Below are positions 1 to 9,759 of a stretch of DNA of 13,873 bases, one piece after another. The notes under the pieces are model-generated. The model saw nothing but the letters and a program-made list of their open reading frames with translations, did not search any database and was not told the origin of the DNA. Each line of letters begins with the position of its first letter. The stretch's first letter is position 1. The position numbers and the translations under genes were made by a program. Source of the DNA: Smittium mucronatum (taxonomy: Eukaryota; Kickxellomycota; Harpellomycetes; Harpellales; Legeriomycetaceae); contig LSSL01003113.1 in the NCBI GenBank assembly GCA_001953115.1, positions 1 to 13,873 on the forward strand, given 5' to 3'.

Positions 1-154
1 GATTATTGATTATTGATTATTGATTATTGATTATTGATTATTGATTATTGATTATTGATTATTGATTATTGATTATTGATTATTGATTATTGATTATTGA
101 TTATTGATTATTGATTATTGATTATTGATTATTGATTATTGATTATTGATTATT
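1..154. repeat. (GATTATT)22 perfect tandem array
   Basis: Twenty-two uninterrupted copies of the 7-base unit GATTATT fill the first 154 bases, then the pattern stops abruptly at AATTTT. No copy carries a mismatch. The array begins at base 1, so it probably continues to the left. It cannot encode protein: GAT TAT TGA puts a stop in each forward phase in turn, and the complement (AATAATC) does the same. It lacks the G-run of TTAGG- or TTTAGGG-type telomeres, so I read it as a satellite or microsatellite rather than a chromosome end. Confidence 0.97.
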
Positions 155-2400
155 AATTTTTTTATTTATATTTTTGAAGATGTATTAAATTATTGTTAAA
201 CTTTAAATTCTGATTATATATCGGATTTTTTAAAAATTAAAAAATAAATTAAAAAAGCACAATCAATTAAATAAAAGATAATGTTATTTCTGATTTAAAT
301 AATTTTTTATTTTTTATTTTTTATGTGTGTCATATCAGCATTTATAGTAATATAATTATAATTATATTTTTTTTAAAATTTTTTTAACATAATTTATTAT
401 CGAGTTTTTAAAAAATCAATACAAATGAAATTAATATATCTTTAAGTGGAAACATAAATCTGATCTTTTATTAAATCTTCAATGCAAAGCACTGATAAGT
501 TTCACAAAACCATTGCAGTTTTACAAAAAGATTATTTATACTATTTTAGGATCAAAATGAATTTTATTTGACACTAATTTTTTTATTATTTCTATTTTGT
601 CCTAATTAATATAAATATATAGCAAAGATTATATTTATTTCCTTAGAAATGTTACTTTTTGTTTTTTTTAAAAAATTTAAATTTGAAACTTTTTAATGGA
701 ATTATGGTGGATAAAAAATTAAGCAAGTAGTTTTTAAGGTTGATATAAAGCTATAAAGGTATTTATTTAGCCTGTAAGCCCACAAAATATCTATCTAATA
801 CTAGTTTATTTTTGCAAAATTTATTTAATCGTAGGATTTCAGCAAGACTCTTAATACTAAAATAGACTCATAAAAAAATCAGATAAATCAGAATATTGAT
901 GATTTTTGGATTTTCATTGAATCTTATTTGATTATTTTTATTGAGTGTGATTTTAATTCTGAAATATGAATAACAATATTAAAAAAATTATGCATAAATT
1001 AGCTAATTACGACGAAGTAATATTAAATTTCACAGATTAGCTGGAGATTCTGGTTTATTTAACGTTATATTTTGTGAGTGTGAAAATTATCTTTCATTCT
1101 ATTGGATATTTTTTATCTTTTTAAAAATTTTAAAAATGATTCATCTTTCTAGTTATTTATTATTCAATCGAAAAAGAACCTACCCATTCCCCCTCTCATT
1201 AATTTTAAAATACAGAAATTTGGATTTATATTCCTAATTATCCAGACCGAGAGCCGCATAAGTATTTTTATTTTTGAGTTTTATAACAATTTTTGGAATT
1301 TTTTTCGGGATTACCATTAATAGTCTGAATCTTTAGTAAATATTTTTTCAAAAATATTATCAATAATAACTTTTAATTGTTTTTAGCTTCACCTAATATA
1401 TTATAATAGCAAATTATTCTATAAATAGAATATTTTGCGTATATATGTATCTGTAATATATGATTTATTATAAATAAAAAAAAATGACTATTTTTATTTA
1501 AAAATGAATTCGTATCAAGTTGAAAATATTTGGTACGCAATTTGCGGTAAATATATATTCTTTTTCTACTCCCGATTTATGAATATTGGCTTTAAATTAA
1601 TTTATTCCTTTAAAAATAACAATATTTTGTTTCAAAATTTGCTTCAAAATTTCAACATCTCTTTCTTTGTCTGTTTAATTCAAATTTTCAAATATATATA
1701 TACTTTTTGTCAAAATTCACTATAAATTCTCTTGATTCTCACAAAAGATATTTATTTGAAAATATTTAAATATATTCCAACATATTTGAGAATTATTTAG
1801 AAATATTAGATGGAAATTGTAACTTTATTGCCATATAATAGCCCGATTTATTTTTAACGAGTAAAAAATATTCCTCTGGAGAATTAAGCAACCCTCGAAT
1901 TTTTAATATTTAGCTGATGTTTTCCACCTTTTTCGATTATTTTTGTTTTTTCCGATATTTTTTTCTTTCACCAAAAAAATTTAGGGAAAGCTTCAATGTT
2001 ACTTTAAAAATAATAATTATGTAAGCAAATTTCTAAAATAACAATAAATATCTAGATGAAACGGTAAAATTTTTTTTTTTTTGAGATTGATTTTTATAAA
2101 ATCCTTTTTTCATCAAATTAAAATATCTTGATTTAGTTAAGAGTTTTCTGATACCTTGCAATGAATAGCCATTCATTTTTTTTTGATTAAAAAATTAGTT
2201 GAATTAATCTATAATTTTATGAAATAATTTTAAATTCTGTTTAAATAGCGAAATTTAATATACAAATAAGCTCAATTAAATCTGAATTTTCTAAATCTGA
2301 CTATAAATTTCTATTTAGTAATAATTCAATGCTATATTCACTTACCTCTTCTCTCTTAATATACAGTTTCTGATAAAAATTATGCCTAAATTTAAAAAAA
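155..2400. other. AT-rich gene-free stretch
   Basis: About 2.2 kb of AT-rich sequence with A and T homopolymers and no supportable gene. A 73-codon open frame at 1504-1725 is made almost only of Phe, Ile, Asn, Tyr, Lys and Leu, as expected by chance at this composition. Small irregularities are a (TTTTTTA)3-like run near 302-323 and a short C-rich patch at about 1178-1200. I see no RNA gene or transposon motif. Confidence 0.7.
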
Positions 2401-2944
2401 TAGATCCCAGGGTCTTTAAAATGTCGGAAGCGGATTCCCTATACCAGTTATACTGTTAAAAATCCTCGCTCCAAAACTGTGTTATGCAGCCAAAGATAAG
2501 GCAAAGCTAAATGCAATATTACTAGCGCACTCATCGCCTTCACCCAGCAGAGACCTTAGGGCAGGTATTGCTTATTACTCCACCTATCTACTTTCGCCCG
2601 TTGCTCCATTTTCTGACAAAGCTAAGTGTCTGTACTGCCACATCGGTAGGAATAATAGTCGAGAACCTTAAAACGGGGTTGGGACCGGAACTTAACGAAA
2701 GTAAAAGTAAAGAAAATACAAGATCTTCCATAACTGGTTCTCCCGCCAAGTTAATCGATGGTTATAAGTCATCACCTAGCACAGGTACTTCAAAAGATAT
2801 GGATACCAAAGCATCATTAACTCTATCTTCAGCCACCTCTGCCAAACTTCAACCTCTGGGGCAAATACATACGGATAAGCAATGGACTTGTCCAACTCAT
2901 GGTTGCGCAAGACCATGCCCATAGCACTATATAAGCTAATTCCT
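2400..2944 (+). pseudogene. GC-rich island with broken ORFs, unidentified relic
   Basis: Composition changes abruptly here to markedly higher G+C and then reverts. Two overlapping frames are open on the plus strand. One runs from about 2420 to the stop at 2669-2671 (about 83 codons) and contains GIAYYSTYLLSP near 2560-2600 and CLYCHIG near 2627-2647. The other is open from 2526 to the TAG at about 2922 (about 132 codons), ends in WTCPTHGCARPCP, and has no convincing ATG; an ATG at 2421 lies in the same frame but three stops intervene. The pattern of long frames that overlap and hand over suggests a former coding sequence with frameshifts. The phrase GIAYYS followed by LSP is faintly like the RNase H region of Ty3-type polyproteins, and the terminal Cys/His cluster like a zinc finger, but neither match is good. 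The minus strand is also fairly open (for example about 3033-2786), so orientation is not certain. Confidence 0.45.
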
Positions 2945-3205
2945 TCACTAAGAAAGAAGAATATAAAATTAAAACAATTAAAACTGACTAACTGGTAATT
3001 ATCCTGGTAAAAGAACGTACTAAAATAACTATTAAAAACTAATCAGTCCAAATACTGGTAAAACTATAACTGAAAAATATAAAAATAATTACATTCAAAA
3101 ATCAACAAAAAAAACTAACTAGAATATACTACTAAGTTATAAAGAGAATAAAACAGTCCTCAAGAATGATAATAATTTTAGGATATAAAGGGGGCGTAGC
3201 TTCAT
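2945..3205 (+). other. A-skewed stretch after the island
   Basis: From about 2945 to 3180 the plus strand is dominated by A with little T, unlike the balanced A/T of the rest of the window. It carries three loosely repeated ACTGGTA-type phrases (near 2991, 3003 and 3052). It is followed by a short purine run, AAAGGGGG, at 3187-3194. Retroelement sense strands are often A-rich, so this may be the 3' part of the same relic as the island to its left. No frame is convincingly coding. Confidence 0.3.
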
Positions 3206-3239
3206 CTAGGGCGAAAATATGCGTCTTAAGACTTTAACG

Positions 3240-4270
3240 AATAAATTAATCTATATAAAATGGTTTAGTATTTTCAAATATCTCAAATTTTATTTATGAG
3301 AGCCGATATAGTAAAAAAATTTATATCATAAAAGAAATGTTTTATATTTCCTGAATTTTTTTCTGAAAGTTGGTTTATTACATTAAGACATATTTTACGT
3401 AATTATGACCCTTTTTTATTTATTTCTTAAATTCTTAAAAAAATTTGGCTCTGATAACCATGTTTTGTAGCTAGGATTAAATATTATCAGGAAAATGGTT
3501 GATTGAAAAGTTTTTATGAGCTGAAATCCCGAAATTACTTATATTTTTTTATTATTAGTCTAGATAATGTGTATAGTTTGTAATTAATGATAGATTTTAA
3601 AATTTAAATAAACATAATTAACTTCCACCCATTTCTATAAAATTAATTCAATCGTTTACTGTGGATCCAAAATAAATTTAAATAAGCACCCTAGATCCTC
3701 CCTCACCCTCAACTTAATTAAAACATATATTTTTTTAGATTAAAATGTTAAATAATTTTTCAGAAACGGATAGTGGTTTTTTAAAAATAAAATAGCTTTT
3801 CTTTTTAAAAATTTCTCCTTTAAATGGCGTAAGCATAGTTTTTTTTGAATTTTTTATAATTTTAAAAATAGAATTAGGGAGAAAAAGGAAAAGACAGATA
3901 TAATTTTTCAAAATTTGATTCTTCTTCGAGCTTAGTTACTTTTAATTAATTTTGATATTAAAAATTTTCCTATTTTCTTTGTAAGCGAGACTGTGATTAA
4001 TATTGATGGTAATTATTGCATAAATTAGAAATAAACATTAATTTATCCTTCTTTTTAAAAGATTGACAAAATTTTAAGAATATTATAATGATCCAATTAA
4101 GATCAGATTTGATTGGACCTTTTTTTTAGACACGAAAAATACCTAGGATATCGAAGATATATAAATAAAAAGATTAAATTTCCCAATTAAAATAAGAATT
4201 ATATTATAACTATGTTTTAAATGCGAAAAATATCTCATATACCGCTAAATATGAATAGATAGCCGAATTC
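3240..4270. other. AT-rich gene-free stretch
   Basis: About 1 kb of AT-rich sequence. Nothing resembles a gene, tRNA, transposon end or structured RNA. A small C-rich patch (about 3688-3712) is the only compositional feature, and I can attach no function to it. Confidence 0.6.
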
Positions 4271-4278
4271 TATATTTT

Positions 4279-4590
4279 GGGAAGTTGCAGATTTTTTAAT
4301 TGTTAGGGACGACAATTTTTATTTTTAGAGACAGACTATTACATTATCCATAGGATTTTTTTTCTATTACGGAAAAATATTATTTCATAGTTGGGGAAAT
4401 TTTTTTTCATTTTTGGGATTATAATGTTACAAGATTAGATATGTTTATTTTCATAGTTACAGACATTCTACAAGTTTTTGGAGCATAATTAATACGTAAT
4501 TTCAATAATTATCTCTAATTTTTTTTTTTTTTTCGAAAAAAATTCATAATGCATATCAGTCATTAGTATCTTTGAGGTCAAATATAATAT
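4279..4590 (+). repeat. Left arm of the inverted repeat
   Basis: This arm contains, left to right, GGAAG-TTGCAGA, the 14-base perfect block at 4294-4307, the GAGAC block at 4321-4332, an ATTACATTAT block at 4338-4347, the ATAGTTGGGGA block at 4387-4397, and the TTACAAGA block near 4427. Its match to the right arm becomes weak inward of about 4530 but short agreements (AGTA, AATATAA) persist to about 4590. Confidence 0.75.
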
Positions 4591-4865
4591 CCAAGCTGAT
4601 AGATGGATTATCATTTGAAGCTATCAAAACACGCACGGCAAAAATGATGATGGTGTCAAAATCTCATTAAAAATAAAATAGAATGATTTTTTTATGAATA
4701 TATATCTATTATTTATTAAAATTAATTGTAAATATATTAATAATGTTGTTTTATATGGACGTATTTTTGAAATTATTAAAAAATTGAAGGATCATAGAAA
4801 TTAAATAGAATGATATTTTTTCAATTTTTGAGACCTTTAAATTTTGCTTTTTCCATTTTTCGAAT

Positions 4866-5240
4866 GTTATATTGAATGCATTTGTACTTGGTGAAATCAT
4901 ATACAGTAAAAAATTTTTTATCAAAAAATTTAGGGAGCATTATTCAAATCACGCATTAATAATGATACACAAAGTTGAAAAATCTATATAGCCTTGAAAA
5001 TGAACATATATATTCTTGTAATATTATTAACACACAGATTAAAAATTGTCTCCCCAACTATCAAATAATATAAATCTAAAAAAGAAAAAAATATATTCCT
5101 AATAATGTAATAATATGTCTTTAAAAATGAAATTTTTTTCTTTTAAAAAAGAAAAAAATCCACCAAATAATGTAGTAATGCGTCTCTAAAAATGAAAATA
5201 GTAGTACCTAACAATTAAAACCTCTGTAAGCCTTCCAACT
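4866..5240 (-). repeat. Right arm of the inverted repeat
   Basis: Read on the minus strand this arm follows the left arm block by block. It is longer because it holds two copies of the GTCT-TAAAAATGAAA unit (see 5078-5197) where the left arm has one. By eye the two arms agree at roughly 70-80% of positions over the better blocks, which suggests an old insertion. Confidence 0.75.
5078..5197 (+). repeat. Direct duplication of a ~54 bp unit inside the right arm
   Basis: Copy one (about 5078-5132) and copy two (about 5145-5197) both read as AAAAAAGAAAAAAAT, a variable linker, AATAATGTA.TAA, a variable triplet, then GTCT.TAAAAATGAAA. Agreement is about 80% by eye. The left arm of the inverted repeat has only one equivalent, so this is a local duplication in, or a deletion from, one arm. 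Confidence 0.7.
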
Positions 5241-8200
5241 TTAGTTTTTATCTCTTCTTTGGTTAATATATCTTTTAAAATTTTAATAAAAATGATCTTT
5301 AAAACAAATTATGATGTATATTCATTCTCAGATTGATTTACAAAAAGGCATAGTTTTAAAAAAGCTGTCTTCATTTGGACAAAAGTAAAAAAAATTATAA
5401 TCATCCGAAATTTTTTGACCAATTCTATTTTTCCCTTAAGAAAAATCATGTTATTTGTTAGAAATATAAGATACTGAATATTTTTAAAAATAATGTATTT
5501 CAGAAAGTAAATTTTTTTTAAACAAACTTTATAATTGATTTTCACTTTTTTTTTTGTAGAAAACATCTTAGTTCTTGATAATCCATGTATATTTTCATAA
5601 AAAATAGAGAAAATAATTTGTTTTTTATTTCAATTTTGCACTTATAGCTTCTATTTTACCGTTAAACCTATTCAAGCCATTTTTTTCGGAGGGTTAAAGT
5701 ATTGTACAAAATCTTTCCAAAGGGTTAAATATATATATTTTTTAGTGGATTCAAGTTTATTTTTTATTATCTTTACAGATAAATATTTTTAATATTAATG
5801 AATATCTTCTTTAAAAGGGGTTTTATAAGCTGCATAAGCTACATAAATTCCATATTATATTTATCAACTAAAATTTAATCTGAAAATTTATTGGTGTTTG
5901 ATAAATAATTATATATGTGGCGTCTAAATATAATTATCGTTATATTTATGTCTATTTTTTGAAAATCAGCTGTTATTTATTCACAAAATCCCAGAAATAT
6001 ATCATTTATATTAATTTTAACGCAAAGATAATAGTTATGACTTAATAGGATTTAAAATTTGCAAGTATAATTAAGTAATATCATATCTTAATATTGAAGT
6101 CGAAAAAAAATGAAAAGCTGAATATATTCAATAATAGTCAAAAATTAAGCAGGAAATATTTTATTAATAGGCATGAGTATATAATCTATGTGGTTTTTGA
6201 ATAAGATATCATTTTAAAACTCTTTTCAGGATTAATACTTAACTAATTTTTCCTACTGCGAAACTAAAGGCAAAAAAATAAGCTTTCGTATTTGCACCTG
6301 AGTACAAATATGATTGACGGCTAAACCATAAATATCTCGAGGTGATTTTTGTTTGGTTTTTTGAGGGTAAAGTTTTTAAAGTTGTTAAAGTTGCAATTTA
6401 AGTCAGATATACTGATTTATTCACCCTATTCATCAATTTTTTCCCTCCATATACTAACTATGAAAAATTAATGAGATTCTAAAATCTTTCTTTCAATATA
6501 ATTTTTTATTTTTTAATATCAAATAATCGAGTATTATAATCAATATTGTTTATAAACTTTCTTCAGAAAATGAATTTTAATACTTTTGAATTTTTCTGCT
6601 AATTTTTTGTATTTTATACTAGGAATAACTTATCGTGAATTAAAATTCATCTAATTCAGAATAATTTATTAGAAATTGATTTTAAAGTATCATATCACTT
6701 GAAGAATCTACTATAATACCCGAAAGGTACTTTTTTTTTCTATTTTTAAAAAAACATATAAAGCGTAAACCCGAAATTATTTTTATATAATTTTTATATA
6801 ATTTTAATTATACTTAAATACGTAGCATTTACTAAATAAGGAATATAAAAAAAACGATTTTTTTAAAGTAAATTTTTTTTATGAAAAGAAAATTAGTTTT
6901 TTAAAATTAAACCCCGAATATTACTTAAATTGAAAAAGTGATTCATAGATTCATCATTATATCAAAAATCGAATCTCTCATAAAAATAAAAATAAAAATA
7001 AATTTTTAGCTTAATATTTTTCTCACTTTTTAAAAAAATGTTGTAATATTTTTCGAAATGGCTATATTTTATAGAATTTTGGAATTAATTTGTAGATTTA
7101 CCTGAAAAATTTCATCTCAAAAGTGAAAATATCCAAAAAAAAAGAAAATATACAATATTTCATTTTTTTACAAAAAATATGGATTTTATTATGTATAATT
7201 TATAATTTTTACTTTATTAAATTTTAATCTTTATTTAAAATTTATAATCTAAAAAAAATATTGGAAAAACTTATATCCACAAAGAAAACCAATATGTATC
7301 TAAACCCATAAAAAAATATAGAAAGTTTAAATTTAAAAGTTTTCATAAAATATAAAAAAATAAAATTCTACCAGAGATTTCTAGTTAGATACTAAATTAA
7401 AAAGTTTTTTTTGATAAAAAATAAAAGGTAAAAACTTAATTTGTAGAACTTACTTCATTTCTGATGAATTTTAAATTCCATCAACTTTTTCCTAAATATC
7501 TAGGAAATTAACCTAAAATTTACTAATAGATTATCAATTTTTGTATCTGGATAAAGTGAAATTTTTGTTGGGCGGCTATTTTTGTGTGATAATGAATGTT
7601 TTTTATGCATTTGATAAATTTTGTGCGCAGAAATTGATAAATATTAAAATTTCATCGAAGATTTAAAGATAAAAACGGATTTAAAAGAGATTTGAAAGTT
7701 TAATCAGATTGATCTATATTTTTTATAATTAAATAGCTCTAATTATGGAAATTGAAAATTTATCTAAAATAAATTTAAAAAGACATAGTCGAAATAATTA
7801 ATTTTCCCTATATAAATATAAAAAAAGATAAAATAAAAGCATATGAATTTTATACTGGTTTTTTTTATACCGAATTTTTTTTTTGCTTTTTTAAAATACG
7901 TATTCTAATCTCTTAAGTCTTTGTATAATTTAATTTTAACCAGGGATAATATATTACTAAACTGAATATTTATTTTTTGTATTGACTTATAAATGAAATT
8001 TTTAAAACCAGAATTTGAAAATTGAGTATTGAACGCTATGGAATTATGTTTTTGGATCAAATTTGATCGTTATTTTTATAAATTACAGTGATATTTCATA
8101 ATCAGTTTTATAAAGCCAATAAAAACAAATTTACTGTTATAATATCGATTTTATAAGTTTTTTAATGATAAAAAGCAAGTAAACGGTTTATTATAATATA

Positions 8201-9240
8201 TAAATTGCCAATTATATAATAAAAATCATATTAATTATATTTATTCATGAAAAGATTATATTTTCATATTTTTTTACATTTAGAATACCTGTACTCCCAC
8301 TTGAAAAGATTTTCACATGCTATGGGGATTCAACAACGGTAGAGAAGAGCTGGATGAATAAAAATTACAATTTACCTGCACTTTTTTTTTGTGAATTTAC
8401 AAGTTATTTTTTATCATTTTTTATTTATTTTAGGTGTTTTCCCTGTAAGAAAAAGAAGATCTAAATTCAAATAAATCAGATCTATCTGAATTTAAAACTT
8501 GTTTTTTAATTGATTGCGAAATATTAATTTATCTTTAATTTTATTATTAATATTTTAATTCCAAGGAAAGCACGCTAATTTTTTTTAAAAAATACTAAAT
8601 TATAAAAAAATGCACTGTTTGATTTTATAACTTTCAATTTGTTTCGAAAACCCAACCAAATGAATATTGACTATATTTTCCAAGTTTTAGATTTTGTTAT
8701 TTTCTTCTTTCACTATAAAAACTTTAAAGGAATTTTTTAAAATTACAAAATCGCATTAAACAGTCTATATTCTAATACAAGAACTGTTTAGGTTGGTAGG
8801 CATGATAATGGACTCAGTGATTAACGGAAGAAAATTTAATATTCACATAATATGGTATCTATGTGTATTATTTTTTTTTGGAAAAAAAGGGGTATTAAAC
8901 TTTCTAATTAATTTTTTGAAACCACTTAATGCTTAAGCGGGTCGAAAATCGATTCCAATTCAGTATAAAATAATCATTTCGAGGCTATTAATCATGCAAG
9001 GGGGCTTATTTTTGTTAAATAGCTATAAAATCTAATGAATGCGATTTTTTTCAAAAGTACAATGAATACATAAAGGTATAATACATTGAAATAATATTTA
9101 GTATCCAAAATGCACCACTTAATTTTTTTATTAAATTTAATAATTTGAAAGAAAATATGAATTATAAAGAGTGGAGACCCTTAAAAAAAAGATGGAATAT
9201 TTAGAGGAAATAAAAACTATATATTTAAATTAAGATATTT
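5241..9240. other. 4 kb AT-rich gene desert
   Basis: I find no open frame with protein-like composition, no tRNA or rRNA signature and no transposase motif. The 85-codon frame on the minus strand at 5309-5566 is almost all Phe, Ile, Lys, Asn, Leu and Val and is explained by chance. Local features are short A/T repeats, such as TTTTTATATAA twice near 6780 and a TAAAAA run near 6982-7000. There is also a 7-base inverted repeat AAACAGT/ACTGTTT at 8758-8764 and 8783-8789, and a slightly GC-richer patch near 8931-9007. Confidence 0.6.
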
Positions 9241-9242
9241 TT

Positions 9243-9303
9243 TGGAAAAAAAAACCGGAGAAAGAGGGTGTGAGAGTGTGTGGAAGAAGGGAAGGAGAGA
9301 AGA
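9243..9303 (+). repeat. Polypurine tract, about 60 bp
   Basis: The plus strand here is nearly all A and G, broken only by one CC and a short GTGTGAGAGTGTGTGG patch. It stands out sharply from the A/T background on both sides. The mirror-like GA/GT content could favour triplex or unwound DNA, but no function is shown. It lies about 450 bp upstream of the transposase relic with no evident link to it. Confidence 0.6.
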
Positions 9304-9759
9304 CTAATTACTCAAATATTATTACCATAAGTTCATTTGTATTTCCCAGATCAGTAAATTCTTTGTTTTTTGGCCTCCTTTCTCCTTAAAATTTGTACAT
9401 TAGGGTTCTTTATGAAAATTTATACTCTATAATCTATGCTTTTTCTTTTTCTTTTAATTAAATAAACCCGATGAAAAAAATATTTATCAATTTTATTCGC
9501 TTTAGCTTGCTCCGAAATTATTATACATTTGATTTGGTTTATGTATGAAATTACGCCCTTTGAAACATTAAGATTAATAGCAATTTTTTTATATAATATA
9601 GTATTCTTTTAAACAAATCATTGTGCCATAGTTGAAGTTAGGATATCCCTAAATGGAGAAATCGGATTTTTGACATTCAATCTTGTTTAACAGATATGAT
9701 AAAAAATATATTAATTCTGTATTGATCTGTATAAATTAGCATTAAATTTTATGTAGATA
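9304..9759. other. AT-rich spacer
   Basis: About 450 bases of AT-rich sequence between the polypurine tract and the transposase relic. I see no gene, and no terminal inverted repeat that would close the transposon on this side. Confidence 0.5.

Larger units (their letters stand above)
4279..5240. mobile_element. Long inverted repeat, likely non-autonomous DNA transposon
   Basis: The left third of this segment reappears as the reverse complement of the right third. Perfect blocks are TTTTAATTGTTAGG at 4294-4307 against 5207-5220, ATTTTTAGAGAC at 4321-4332 against 5182-5193, and ATAGTTGGGGA at 4387-4397 against 5051-5061. Weaker but continuous matches follow: the TTACAAGA...ATTTTCA block near 4427-4452 against about 4995-5020, and the ATTAAT.CGT.ATTT block near 4488-4505 against about 4943-4963. 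Arms reach inward to roughly 4590 and 4866, leaving a centre of about 275 bp without coding potential. Order and orientation are preserved throughout, so this is not chance AT-richness. It fits a MITE or foldback element, or a decayed inverted duplication. I could not fix the outer ends or a target-site duplication. Confidence 0.75.

Noticed and set aside
1..154. GATTATT array as a telomere
   Set aside because: It lacks the G-rich strand typical of telomeric repeats and passes directly into ordinary AT-rich DNA. Position at a chromosome end cannot be judged from the window.
1504..1725. 73-codon plus-strand open frame beginning with ATG
   Set aside because: Its composition is almost only Phe, Ile, Asn, Leu, Tyr and Lys, it has no domain or signal, and its base composition equals the non-coding background.
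2786..3033. Minus-strand open frame of about 80 codons containing MGMVLRNHELDKS
   Set aside because: It spans the sharp boundary between the GC-rich island and the A-skewed stretch. Its upstream half is Phe/Asn-rich background, so it is more likely antisense to the relic than a gene.
5309..5566. 85-codon minus-strand open frame
   Set aside because: Phe/Ile/Lys/Asn/Leu-rich translation of AT-rich DNA with no recognisable motif. A frame of this length is expected by chance when scanning 4 kb of desert.
8930..9010. tRNA-like sequence (GGGTCGAAAATCGATTCC resembles a B box)
   Set aside because: No acceptor or anticodon stem can be formed around it, and the spacing of A- and B-box-like elements is wrong.
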